Shown piece by piece: positions 16,045 through 24,671 of a stretch of DNA of 64,000 bases (positions are counted from its first letter, which is position 1; each line of letters starts with the position of its first letter). The translations under genes and the position numbers were made by a program. The notes under the pieces are model-generated. The model saw only the letters and a list, made by a program, of their open reading frames with translations. It was not told the DNA's origin and ran no database searches. Origin of the DNA: Actomonas aquatica (lineage in GTDB: Bacteria; Verrucomicrobiota; Verrucomicrobiia; Opitutales; Opitutaceae); NCBI RefSeq assembly GCF_019679435.2, contig NZ_CP139781.1, positions 62,001 to 126,000 of the forward strand, read 5' to 3'.

Positions 16045-18246
16045 ATGTCCCCAACCCCATGCTCCGTCTTGTTTTCTGCGTTCTGTGCCTCGGCCCTTTG
16101 CTCCGGGCGGGAGATCCTGAGGCGATGGTGGTCAAACCTGGGATTGGTGTTGTTGAGCGCCTTATGGCTGGGGGCGCAGGACGATGTCGCCACGAAGTTG
16201 CTCGAGTTGCCCGAGGCGACAGTCTCGATCTCGGTGGACGGCGCATTGACGGAGGCGTCCTGGTCCGGGGCCGCGGTGAGACGTGACCTGTTGCAGGTGG
16301 AGCCTTCGCCGGGTTTGCCTGGCAGTGAACGCACCGAGGTGCTGCTCCTGCGGGACGCGCAGCATCTGTATGTGGGCGTGCGAGCTTACGATCGGGAGGC
16401 AACGGGAATCCTGGCGCGGCAACTGCGGCGGGACGCTAGTCTGGGGGGCGACGATCATTTTGTGTTGGTGGTCGATTCGATCGGCGACCGGCGCGAGGGT
16501 TACCAGTTCAGCATCAATCCGCGGGGGGCGCGTTACGATGCGTTGGTGACGGGGCAGACCCTGAACGACGATTGGGATGGAATCTGGCAGGGACGCGCGC
16601 AGGTCACGGCGACGGGGTGGGAAGCGGAGATGGTGATCCCGTTTGCGACATTGTCGTTCCGCGATGACGGCACACCGTGGAACATCAATTTTGAGCGGCG
16701 CATCGCGCGCAAGAACGAGACGGTGCGTTGGACGGCGGCGAGCCGAAATCAGCGTGCGTATTACCTCGGCAGTGCCGGACAGATGACGGGCATGGCGGAT
16801 CTCAACATCGGGCTGGGGCTGGACTTTCGACCCTTTCTGCGCGGCGGCTGGGAGGATGTCGCCGGCGTCGGGGACGACACTTCGCTGGATGCGGGTTTCG
16901 ACCTCTTTTGGAAGATCTCACCCACGATATCGACGGCGTTGACCTACAATACTGATTTTTCGGAAACGGAGGTGGATGACCGGCTGATCAATCTGACCCG
17001 TTTCTCGACCTTCTTCCCGGAGAAGCGGGCCTTCTTTTTGCAGGACGCCGGGGTGTTCGCCTTTGGGGATCAGTCCAACAGCCTGCTGCCGTTTTTTTCG
17101 CGACGCATCGGATTGGATGCCCAGGGCAACACGGTGGATCTGCGTGCGGGGCTGAAAACGACCGGGCGCACGGGACCGTTTTCCTTCGGGGTGTTGGCTG
17201 CGCAAACACATGATACTTTGGGCAATCACAACCTGGGCGTGGCGCGCGGACGGTTTGATGTGTTGGAGGAGTCGACCGCGGGTTTCATCTTCACGCGAGG
17301 AGATCCGTTGGGTGGCGACAAGGACTGGTTGGGCGGCATTGATCTGAATTTTCAAACCAGCCAATGGCGCGGTGGCGACCAGACGCTGCGACTCAACGCG
17401 TATGCGCTCCAGACCTACGATGACGGCACCGACACCAACGCGGGCGCTTACGGCGTGGGGTTGCGCTACCCGACGGATCGCTGGTCGGTTACGACCAATC
17501 TGTTTCGCATCGACGAAGGCTTTCGACCGGCGCTCGGCTATGTGCGTCAACGGGGCATTTACAACGCTTCCGGCAAAGTGGTTCGACGCTGGCGCCCGGC
17601 GAATTTTGAGAGCATCGACTGGGGCACGGCGGTCAGTTACGTCGCGCGGCTGGACGGCGAACTGGACTACTTCGAAGCGTCGATCGTCGACTTCACCATC
17701 ACCCCGCCTAGCCGGGAGTTTTTCGGGGCGTCGTGGTTCGTTTACCGGGAGGCGATCACGCAACCGTTTTTCATCGGACCCGGTGTGCTGGTGCCGACCG
17801 GAGTGCACGACACCCAACGTTTCTCGGCCTGGTTTGGCACCAGCAGCGCCCGGCCCTGGGGGGTGCGCACGGAGGTGTCGCAGGGTGGGTTTTACAACGG
17901 GGAGAGCTGGGAAACATCGCTTTCACTGGAGATGCGCGCGCTCGATCATTTTCACCTGTCCTTGGATCATGGATACTTCCAGGTCGATCTGCCGCAGGGA
18001 GAGTTTGATATTCACAATGCGGGCCTGCGGGCGGATGTGCTTTTCTCGCCGGACCTGAATCTTTCGCTGGTGGCCAACTGGGATAGTCTGTCGGAGGACC
18101 TGGGGGCAAACGTGCGGTTGCGCTGGACGCGCACACCGGGGCAGGACGTGTTCCTGGTGTTTAACCAAAACATCAGCACCGAGCACAGCTGGCGGGCGCT
18201 GCAGACCGGCGTTTCCGCCAAGGCCGTGTGGTCGTTCCGCTTCTGA
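16045..18246 (+). CDS. CBM9-like plus DUF5916 outer-membrane-type protein
   Basis: The protein, about 733 residues, carries an N-terminal carbohydrate-binding-family-9-like domain (about residues 50-230, with EVLLLRDAQHLYVGVRAYD, then FVLVVDSIGDRREGYQFSINPRGARYD). It continues with a long beta-strand-rich DUF5916 region ending in an aromatic residue (WSFRF), as expected for a barrel inserted in the outer membrane. A hydrophobic stretch LGLVLLSALWLGAQ near residue 43 is the likely signal peptide. The true start is therefore uncertain: an ATG at 15967 also exists and a later one could be used. The function of this family is not established. Confidence 0.72.
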   Translation: MSPTPCSVLFSAFCASALCSGREILRRWWSNLGLVLLSALWLGAQDDVATKLLELPEATVSISVDGALTEASWSGAAVRRDLLQVEPSPGLPGSERTEVLLLRDAQHLYVGVRAYDREATGILARQLRRDASLGGDDHFVLVVDSIGDRREGYQFSINPRGARYDALVTGQTLNDDWDGIWQGRAQVTATGWEAEMVIPFATLSFRDDGTPWNINFERRIARKNETVRWTAASRNQRAYYLGSAGQMTGMADLNIGLGLDFRPFLRGGWEDVAGVGDDTSLDAGFDLFWKISPTISTALTYNTDFSETEVDDRLINLTRFSTFFPEKRAFFLQDAGVFAFGDQSNSLLPFFSRRIGLDAQGNTVDLRAGLKTTGRTGPFSFGVLAAQTHDTLGNHNLGVARGRFDVLEESTAGFIFTRGDPLGGDKDWLGGIDLNFQTSQWRGGDQTLRLNAYALQTYDDGTDTNAGAYGVGLRYPTDRWSVTTNLFRIDEGFRPALGYVRQRGIYNASGKVVRRWRPANFESIDWGTAVSYVARLDGELDYFEASIVDFTITPPSREFFGASWFVYREAITQPFFIGPGVLVPTGVHDTQRFSAWFGTSSARPWGVRTEVSQGGFYNGESWETSLSLEMRALDHFHLSLDHGYFQVDLPQGEFDIHNAGLRADVLFSPDLNLSLVANWDSLSEDLGANVRLRWTRTPGQDVFLVFNQNISTEHSWRALQTGVSAKAVWSFRF

Positions 18247-18262
18247 TCGCGGGACAAGAAAA

Positions 18263-18294
18263 AGCCCCGCCGCGAGTTGCCTCGGGGCGGGGCT
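18263..18294 (-). terminator. Rho-independent terminator of the iol operon
   Basis: A 14-bp stem with one mismatch (AGCCCCGCC... / ...GGCGGGGCT) and a TTGC loop is flanked on its left by an A-run (18256-18263). Read on the minus strand this is a GC-rich hairpin followed by TTTTTCTT, placed 38 bp after the iolA stop. It may also stop plus-strand transcription from the CBM9 gene, though without a T-tract on that side. Confidence 0.75.
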
Positions 18295-18331
18295 GCAGTG
18301 CGGTCGGGATGAGCGCCGCACAAGAGGGGGA

Positions 18332-19828
18332 TTACTTGCGCCAGATGTCGCCTTCGTCGGCGTGGAACCAGCGCGAGGTGGTGACCTTGGGTTGGGTGTA
18401 GAAGAGGATTCCACCGCGGCCCTGCATGGGCTGATCGCCAAAGAAGGAGTCGTTCCAACCGCTGAAGGGGAACATCGCCATGGGGGCGGGCACACCGACA
18501 TTTATGCCGATCATGCCGGCGTTGACCCGGTGTTGAAACTCACGGGCTGCTCCGCCGGAGCGGGTGAAGATGACCGCTCCGTTGCCGTAGGCGGAGGCGT
18601 TGGCCTGGGCGATGGCCGCGTCGAGATCGTGCATGTGCATGACATTGAGCACGGGGCCAAACACCTCTTCCCGGGCCAGTCGCATGTCGTTCTGAACATC
18701 GTCGACGATGGTCGGGCCGAGGTAGAAGCCGTTGGGGGCGTCCGGCACGCGCACGGCGCGTCCGTCGGCGATGACGCGGCCGCCGCTTTGCTCGCCGCTG
18801 TCGACCAGGTCGCGCACGCGATCGAGATGCGCCTGGGTGATCAGGGCGCCCATGCCGGGTTGCGTCTCGACGTCGGTGCGGCCGACGGAGAGCTCGCGGG
18901 CGGCGCGCTGGAGTTCGGGCATGAGTTTTTGACCGCGATCTCCGACGGTGAGCACACTGGAACCAGCCATGCAGCGCTCGCCGGCACAGCCGAAGGCGGC
19001 GTTCATCACCGCCTCGACGGTTTTGGGAATATCGGCATCGGGCATGACCACCACGTAGTTTTTGGCGCCACCGTTGGCCTGCACCCGTTTGCCGTGAGCG
19101 GTGGCGGTGGTGTATATGTGACGGGCGATCGGCGTGGAGCCAACGAACGACACGGCGCGCACGTCCGGATGCTTCAGCAGAGCGTCGACAGAGTCGGCGC
19201 CGCCATGCACGAGGTTGAACACGCCGTGGGGCAGACCGGCTTCGATCAACAGCTCGGTGAGGCGGACGGCGGTGAGGGGCACCCGTTCGCTGGGCTTGAG
19301 CACAAAGGTGTTTCCGCACACCAACGCGAGCGGGAACATCCACAGCGGAATCATGGCCGGGAAGTTAAACGGCGTGATGCCGACGCAGACGCCGAGCGGG
19401 TGACGGGCCAGTTCACCATCGATGCCGCGGGCGATATTTGGCAATACCTCGCCCATGAGCAGCGACGGCGCGCCGCAGGCGAGTTCGACGACCTCGTAAC
19501 CGCGGTAGAGGTCGCCGCGCGCCTCGGCGTAGGTCTTGCCGTGTTCGCGGCAGATGAGTCGGGCGATTTCGTCGAAGTGTTGTTCCAGCAACGCGCGGTA
19601 ACGGAACATGACGCGGGCGCGCTCCACCACGGGAGTCGCCTCCCAGGCCGGAAACGCGGCGCGGGCGGCGGCGACGGCGGCGTCGACTTCGCTGGACCCG
19701 CCGGTGGGAACCTCGGCAATGACTTCGCCTAGCGAAGGATTAAAAACCGGGGTGCGCGGCAGGTCGGAGTAGTTGATCCATTCGCCGTCGATGTAGGCGG
19801 GAACAAGGGGAGGGGATTGATCTGACAT
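18332..19828 (-). CDS. iolA: Malonate-/methylmalonate-semialdehyde dehydrogenase (CoA-acylating)
   Basis: The 498-residue aldehyde dehydrogenase has FNFP (N155, oxyanion), NGGAKNYVVVMPDADIPKT and the catalytic GCAGERCMAGS with nucleophile C286, all typical of MmsA/IolA. In inositol catabolism it turns malonate semialdehyde plus CoA and NAD+ into acetyl-CoA and CO2. It is the last gene of the minus-strand unit iolB-iolD-iolE-tal-iolA and is followed by a terminator. Its presence fits production of malonate semialdehyde by the gene directly upstream. Confidence 0.9.
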   Translation of the reverse strand: MSDQSPPLVPAYIDGEWINYSDLPRTPVFNPSLGEVIAEVPTGGSSEVDAAVAAARAAFPAWEATPVVERARVMFRYRALLEQHFDEIARLICREHGKTYAEARGDLYRGYEVVELACGAPSLLMGEVLPNIARGIDGELARHPLGVCVGITPFNFPAMIPLWMFPLALVCGNTFVLKPSERVPLTAVRLTELLIEAGLPHGVFNLVHGGADSVDALLKHPDVRAVSFVGSTPIARHIYTTATAHGKRVQANGGAKNYVVVMPDADIPKTVEAVMNAAFGCAGERCMAGSSVLTVGDRGQKLMPELQRAARELSVGRTDVETQPGMGALITQAHLDRVRDLVDSGEQSGGRVIADGRAVRVPDAPNGFYLGPTIVDDVQNDMRLAREEVFGPVLNVMHMHDLDAAIAQANASAYGNGAVIFTRSGGAAREFQHRVNAGMIGINVGVPAPMAMFPFSGWNDSFFGDQPMQGRGGILFYTQPKVTTSRWFHADEGDIWRK

Positions 19829-19847
19829 AAAGGGCGGTGAACGGAGT

Positions 19848-20906
19848 TCAGTTGAGCATGGCTTCGCGCACGATGCAGAGCAGGTCGGCGTAGCCGCCGA
19901 GAAACTGTTTGAGGGTGTGCTGAGTGGCGCCGAAGCGGAGGAATTCGGGCGGTGTCATGCCGGCGGGATCGTAGGCCTTCACGAAATCGGGGAAGGTCTG
20001 TTCGAGCTCGTGCACGATCGCGGGGTCCACCGGATCATCGAGGGTGAGGGTGGGCGTGGTGCCGCTGTCGTTAAACGTCCGCCACCAGTTGTAGGGAATG
20101 GTCTGGAGCACGTCGGGGCCGATGATTTGTGACCAGTGGCCCTCGTGCCGATAGGCGGCCGCCAGCAGCGTGCCCGGGCGGCCAGCCGAGCGGAAGAGCT
20201 CGTGGGCGCGCTTAAACACCGCGATGCCGGCCCAGTTGATGGCTTGCTCCGCGGCGGAAATTCCTTCGGCCGCGGCGACGCGCTTGAGGTGATCGTCCAC
20301 CCGGCCGATCATGAGAGTGATGTAGGGGCGTAGTCTATCGGTGGATACGCCGGCGGAACGGGCGCGCTGCAGGCCACGTTCGATGGCGTCGGACACAGCG
20401 ATGGCTTGAGCGACCGAAAAGCTCACGGTCGCGTTGATGCGAATGCCGGCGGCGGTCAGATCTTCCATCGCGACGATGCCCGCCACCGTCGTGGGCAGCT
20501 TGATGGCGATATTGGGGGCGAGCGCGGCGAGCTGGCGGGCCTGCGCCACCATGCGCTGTGGGTCCGGGTAGAACTGCGGGTTCACCTGCATGGAGAGGAA
20601 CCCCTTCTCGCCGTTGGACGCTTCGAAAACGGGCTGCAGGTGGGTGGCGGATTCGATGCCGAGGGCGTGGATCAGTTTCCAGGCGATTTCGTCCTCGGTC
20701 GCGTGCGGATGTTCGCGAATGAGGCGTTCGAGATGAGGGCGGCAGAGCTCCGGATGGTCCTGCGCGGCTTTGGAGACGATGACGGGGTTGGAGGTGCCGC
20801 CGACCGCGCCGAGCGCGACGGCTTCGGCGAGTTCGGAGGCGACTCCGGAATCGTTCCACCAATCCGCGCCGAGCGCGGTCATTTGCGACATGGGTGAGTC
20901 AATCAT
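19848..20906 (-). CDS. Transaldolase-family protein in the position of IolC/IolJ
   Basis: The 352-residue class I aldolase-fold protein carries GGTSNPVIVSKA (N40), the Schiff-base lysine in AIKLPTTVAGI (K136), INATVSFS and IGRVDD (R202, at the place of a transaldolase phosphate-binding Arg). In FLSMQVNP, Q107 stands where transaldolases have their Glu acid/base and where fructose-6-phosphate aldolase has Gln. It lies 19 bp before iolA and after iolE, and no IolC kinase or IolJ aldolase gene is in the window. I infer that it cleaves 2-deoxy-5-keto-D-gluconate, or transfers its dihydroxyacetone unit, to give malonate semialdehyde. A plain pentose-phosphate transaldolase is the alternative. ATG 20891 is another possible start. 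Confidence 0.82.
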   Translation of the reverse strand: MIDSPMSQMTALGADWWNDSGVASELAEAVALGAVGGTSNPVIVSKAAQDHPELCRPHLERLIREHPHATEDEIAWKLIHALGIESATHLQPVFEASNGEKGFLSMQVNPQFYPDPQRMVAQARQLAALAPNIAIKLPTTVAGIVAMEDLTAAGIRINATVSFSVAQAIAVSDAIERGLQRARSAGVSTDRLRPYITLMIGRVDDHLKRVAAAEGISAAEQAINWAGIAVFKRAHELFRSAGRPGTLLAAAYRHEGHWSQIIGPDVLQTIPYNWWRTFNDSGTTPTLTLDDPVDPAIVHELEQTFPDFVKAYDPAGMTPPEFLRFGATQHTLKQFLGGYADLLCIVREAMLN

Positions 20907-20932
20907 GGTAAATATGGGGGGGATGGGGAGGT

Positions 20933-21856
20933 TCAGGCGCCGGTGTGTTGGCGCACGTAGTCGCGGGCCGCGCGGGCTTTGGGCAGCGCGGGCACCTGCA
21001 CGGGATCTTCCTCGGCCTCAACGACGAGCCAGCCGCGGTAACCGGCTGCGGCGAGGACGTTGAAGAGCGAGGGAAAGGAGATGCCCCCGGCCGGATCGCC
21101 GGGGATGGTGAACACGCCGCTCTTTACGGCGCGGTGGAAGGACCAGGCTTCGGTGCGGGCGCGGTCGACGATCGCGGGACGCACGCTCTTGAGGTGCACG
21201 TGGGCGATACGGGAGGCGTAGTGTCGGGCAACCGCGATGGGGTCGAGGCCGGCGAAGGCGAGATGGCCGGGGTCCAGCACCAACTGCAGCGATGGCACCG
21301 CCTGCATAAGGCGATCGAGGCTGGCCTCGTCCTGAATCACGGTGCCCATGTGATGATGGTAGGCGAGGCGCAGCGGCGTCGCGGCGGCGATGTCGACCAG
21401 CCGCGTGAGTCCGGCGATGAGTTGGCTCCATTGATCCGGCGTCAGGCGTGGCTGCGGGTTGTCGCCACTTCCCAAGGCTGTATCAGGATCGCCATGACAG
21501 CAGAACGAGCATTCGGCCACGATGGCCACCTGGGCTCCGGCGGCTTGCAAGCGTTGAAGGTGCTGATGAAAGCGGGCCTCTTCGGTCGCGAGATCCCGCG
21601 TGGCGAGGAAGGTGCTGTGCCAACCACCGATCAGCTGCAGCTCGTGCGCGGCCAGGGTGGTGCGCAGGTCAACCCCGGAGGCGGGGTAGGCGTGACCCAG
21701 TTCGGAGCCGGCGTAGCCAGCGGCGCGCATGTCGTGCAGGATGGTTTCCAGCGGCACGTCTCCGGCGAGATCCGGGAAGTCGTCATTGCTCCAGATGATG
21801 GGGTTGGCGCCGACCGAGCAGGCGGCGAGGGAAGAGGAAGCGAGGGGGGCAGACAT
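20933..21856 (-). CDS. iolE: myo-Inosose-2 dehydratase
   Basis: The 307-residue TIM-barrel protein of the AP-endonuclease-2/xylose-isomerase group has VGANPIIWSNDDFPDLAGD at the N-terminus, AYHHHMGTVIQ in the middle (metal-binding His), DPGHLAF, and HLKSVRPAIV. This combination is characteristic of IolE, which dehydrates scyllo-inosose to 3D-(3,5/4)-trihydroxycyclohexane-1,2-dione. It is 33 bp after iolD and 26 bp before the transaldolase gene, in one minus-strand unit. Confidence 0.9.
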   Translation of the reverse strand: MSAPLASSSLAACSVGANPIIWSNDDFPDLAGDVPLETILHDMRAAGYAGSELGHAYPASGVDLRTTLAAHELQLIGGWHSTFLATRDLATEEARFHQHLQRLQAAGAQVAIVAECSFCCHGDPDTALGSGDNPQPRLTPDQWSQLIAGLTRLVDIAAATPLRLAYHHHMGTVIQDEASLDRLMQAVPSLQLVLDPGHLAFAGLDPIAVARHYASRIAHVHLKSVRPAIVDRARTEAWSFHRAVKSGVFTIPGDPAGGISFPSLFNVLAAAGYRGWLVVEAEEDPVQVPALPKARAARDYVRQHTGA

Positions 21857-21889
21857 GGCGGTCGGGGGCGGATTCGCAGGGGGGGCAGG

Positions 21890-23764
21890 TCAGTAGTGGA
21901 ACCGTTGTTTCTGCCGGGCTTGTTCGTAGTCCGTGCGGGCTTTCTTGACCGACGGCAGGGCGGAGACTTCGGCCGGCGGCACGTCCCACCAGGAGAACGA
22001 CTGCATGACCGAAGCGGTGGAAACGGGGATGTAGATGAAGCAGGTTTCCGTGGCCTCGCGGGCAGCGGCGAGAGCGGCCCGGATCGAGTCGCGGTCGGTG
22101 GCAGTGAAGGTGCGGGCACCGAGGCTGGCGGCGTTGGCGGCAAAATCGATGGGGATCACCCCGCCGTCGAGGCGGCGGGAGTTGGCGCTGCGTTCACGAA
22201 ACTCGTTGCCGAAACTGCGCCCGCCACAGCCGCGTTGCAGGTTGTGGATGCAGCCGAAGCCGTGGTTGTCCACGAGTACGACGGTGATCTTTTTGTTTTC
22301 CTGCACTGCGGTGACGATCTCCTGGCTGAGCATCAGGTAACTGCCGTCGCCGAGGAAGGCGTAGACCTCGCGTTCCGGCGCGGCGATTTTCACGCCGAGG
22401 GCGCCGGCGATTTCGTAGCCCATGCAGGAGTAGCCGTATTCCGAGTGGTAGTCGGTGGCGGAGTGGCCGCGCCAGAGTTTGTGGATGTCGCCGGGGATGC
22501 CGCCGGAGGCGTGGACAACGGTGCTGTTGCCATCGCACGCCTCGTTGAGGAGGCGCACAACTTCGCTTTGGTAGATGGCTCCGTCGGGGCCGTGGGCACC
22601 GGGAGCGGTCATTGCCTGCCAGGGTTTTTCCCAGGCGCGGCGGGCGCGCGCGATGGCGCGCTGGTGGGTGGTGGGCACCTGCCAGCCGCGCAGGCGGCGA
22701 CGCCAGGCGGCGAGCGTGGCGCGCGCATCACCCACGAGTGGCAGCGCGCCGTGTTTGGCGGCATCCATGGCGTTGGTGTTGATGGCGACAAAACGAACCT
22801 GGGGATGCTGGAACTGGGTTTTGGACGCGGTGGTGAAATCGGAGAGCCGCGTGCCGATCGCGATGACAACATCGGCGCGGGCGGCGATTTGGTTGGCGGC
22901 GGCTGTGCCGGTGACGCCGACGGCGCCGAGGCCGAGGGCGTGGGACTCGAGCAGCGCGCCCTTGCCTGCTTGGGTGACGGCAACGGGGATGCCAGTGGCG
23001 GTGGCAAAACGCGCGAGCTCGGCGGTGGCGTCGGCGTAGTGCACGCCACCGCCGGCGACGATGAGCGGAGCGCGGGCGCTACGCAGCAAGTCAGTGGTGG
23101 CGGCGAGGGCTTCGGCCACGGGCACGGTGCGATACTGGTCGTAGACGCGTTTGGCAAAGAAGTGGGCGGGGAAGTCGTAGGCTTCGGCCTGCACATCTTC
23201 GGGCAAGGCGATGGTCACAGCGCCGGTTTCCGCCGGGTCGGCGAGGACGCGCATGGCCTCGGGCAGGGCGGTGAGCAGTTGCTCGGGGCGATTGATTCGG
23301 TCCCAGTAGCGCGAGACGGGACGGAAACAGTCGTTGACGCTCGTTTCCTGGCTGCACGGGTGTTCGAGCTGTTGCAGAACCGGGGCGGGGCGACGGTTGG
23401 CAAAGATGTCGCCGGGCAGAAGCAGCACTGGCAGGCGGTTGACGGTGGCGGTGGCGGCGCCGGTCACCATGTTGGTCGCGCCGGGACCGACGGAGGAGGT
23501 GCAGGCGAGGGTGCCGAGACGTTGTTTGGTTTTGGCGAAGGCCGTCGCGGTGTGCACCATGGCCTGCTCGTTGCGCGATTGGTAGTAGGGCAGATCGGGC
23601 GACGCGTGTTCCTCGATGGCCTGGCCGAGCCCGGTCACGTTGCCGTGGCCGAAGATGCCGCAGATGCCTTGGATGAGGCGGTGTTCCTGGCCGTCGCGCC
23701 GGATGTATTGTGCTTCCAAAAAGCGGACGAGGGCGGCGGCAGTGGTGAGACGGATGGTCTTCAT
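21890..23764 (-). CDS. iolD: 3D-(3,5/4)-trihydroxycyclohexane-1,2-dione hydrolase
   Basis: The 624-residue thiamine-diphosphate enzyme has HGNVTGLGQAIEE and YYQSRNEQAMVHTATAFAK in the N-terminal Pyr domain. The PP domain has FLGDGSYLMLSQEI and the GFGCIHNLQRGCGG segment (NHGFGCIHNLQ is typical of IolD). It opens the cyclohexane ring to 5-deoxy-glucuronate. Its ATG overlaps the iolB stop by 4 bp, so the pair is translationally coupled. The length matches the family. Confidence 0.92.
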   Translation of the reverse strand: MKTIRLTTAAALVRFLEAQYIRRDGQEHRLIQGICGIFGHGNVTGLGQAIEEHASPDLPYYQSRNEQAMVHTATAFAKTKQRLGTLACTSSVGPGATNMVTGAATATVNRLPVLLLPGDIFANRRPAPVLQQLEHPCSQETSVNDCFRPVSRYWDRINRPEQLLTALPEAMRVLADPAETGAVTIALPEDVQAEAYDFPAHFFAKRVYDQYRTVPVAEALAATTDLLRSARAPLIVAGGGVHYADATAELARFATATGIPVAVTQAGKGALLESHALGLGAVGVTGTAAANQIAARADVVIAIGTRLSDFTTASKTQFQHPQVRFVAINTNAMDAAKHGALPLVGDARATLAAWRRRLRGWQVPTTHQRAIARARRAWEKPWQAMTAPGAHGPDGAIYQSEVVRLLNEACDGNSTVVHASGGIPGDIHKLWRGHSATDYHSEYGYSCMGYEIAGALGVKIAAPEREVYAFLGDGSYLMLSQEIVTAVQENKKITVVLVDNHGFGCIHNLQRGCGGRSFGNEFRERSANSRRLDGGVIPIDFAANAASLGARTFTATDRDSIRAALAAAREATETCFIYIPVSTASVMQSFSWWDVPPAEVSALPSVKKARTDYEQARQKQRFHY

Positions 23765-24624
23765 CGGGAAGCGGGGAGGGTCGGTTGCCAGCCCTGTTGC
23801 TGTGCATCGAGCAACCAGGTGTGAGCGGGGGTGAATTTAAATCCCTTGTAGGGACGGCGCGGGAGGTGGTGCACCACCCAGAGATAATACATGCCGTAGC
23901 CGGGCGCGGAGACCTGGGCGTGGTCGAGGCCACCGGGAATGCCAACCGTGTCGCCGTGACGGACCTTGAGGACGTCGTCGCCGAGTTCGGCGTGGCCGTA
24001 GCCGCGCGGGTCGGTGAAGCGGTAGTGGTAGATTTCCGGTTGGGCGTGGTGGTGGGGCGGATAACTCGACCAGCGGCCGGGGTAGTTCACCACCTCGCCG
24101 ACCACGAGGTCGGAGTCCGGACGGGTGTTGTAGTCAAAGATCGTGCGCACACAGCGGCGGCAGGCTCCCTGCACCAAGCCGGCTCCACGATCCTCGCTGT
24201 CGACTGCGGAGGCGGGCGTAAAGCGGGTAGGCAGCGGAGCGGATTTGGAGGAACGAATGACGGCGAGCTCCGCGCCGCCGGTGCCGGCCTTGAGCTCCAG
24301 CTCCGTGCCGGCGCCGCAATGGTAGGTGGAGGGATCCTCGTCGAACAGGGACGCGCGACTGGCGAGGTGTTCCTGCGCGGCATCGCGGAAGCGGATCTCG
24401 CCGTGCAGGAGCACAAAAACGGATTCGACGGTGCAGGTCTCGCTGTGGCGTTGACCGCGGCGCAGGCGCAGAATGCCGAAGTCCATGTTGGTCTCGGCGG
24501 GGTCGCGGCGTTTGCTTCCCGGGGTGACGATGGCGGTATGTCCCAGGGGGAAGCGTTGGGCGGTGGAGGATGCCGGAGCCGGGACGCGACAGGAGGAGGA
24601 GTTAACTGTTCGATTTTTTGGCAT
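23761..24624 (-). CDS. iolB: 5-Deoxy-glucuronate isomerase
   Basis: The 287-residue double-cupin protein carries the metal-binding stretch SYPPHHHAQPEIYHYRF and IPGGLDHAQVSAPGYGMYYLWVV, both diagnostic of IolB. It converts 5-deoxy-glucuronate to 2-deoxy-5-keto-D-gluconate. ATG 24624 was chosen; a TTG two codons upstream is the alternative. It is the first gene of the minus-strand operon, divergent from the SDR gene. A putative LacI operator covers codons 4-8, so a bound repressor would block early elongation or the promoter just upstream. Confidence 0.9.
   Translation of the reverse strand: MPKNRTVNSSSCRVPAPASSTAQRFPLGHTAIVTPGSKRRDPAETNMDFGILRLRRGQRHSETCTVESVFVLLHGEIRFRDAAQEHLASRASLFDEDPSTYHCGAGTELELKAGTGGAELAVIRSSKSAPLPTRFTPASAVDSEDRGAGLVQGACRRCVRTIFDYNTRPDSDLVVGEVVNYPGRWSSYPPHHHAQPEIYHYRFTDPRGYGHAELGDDVLKVRHGDTVGIPGGLDHAQVSAPGYGMYYLWVVHHLPRRPYKGFKFTPAHTWLLDAQQQGWQPTLPASR
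24602..24613 (+). promoter_or_regulatory. Putative LacI operator, site D (one mismatch)
   Basis: TTAACTGTTCGA matches the locus motif TTAACnGTTAGA in all but one position. It lies between the divergent iolB and SDR genes, 59 bp before the SDR ATG and just inside the iolB coding start. This is the weakest of the four sites. Confidence 0.5.
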
Positions 24625-24671
24625 ATTCAAATCCTTGCGAAGTGCGCGGCGGCGAGGGAGGAGGCTGAGGC

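Noticed and set aside
20945-23824. A 959-codon open frame on the plus strand opposite iolE and iolD
   Set aside because: It is Gly/Ala/Val/Asp-rich with no domain, and lies fully antisense to two clearly recognisable enzymes. GC-rich third positions create such long shadow frames.
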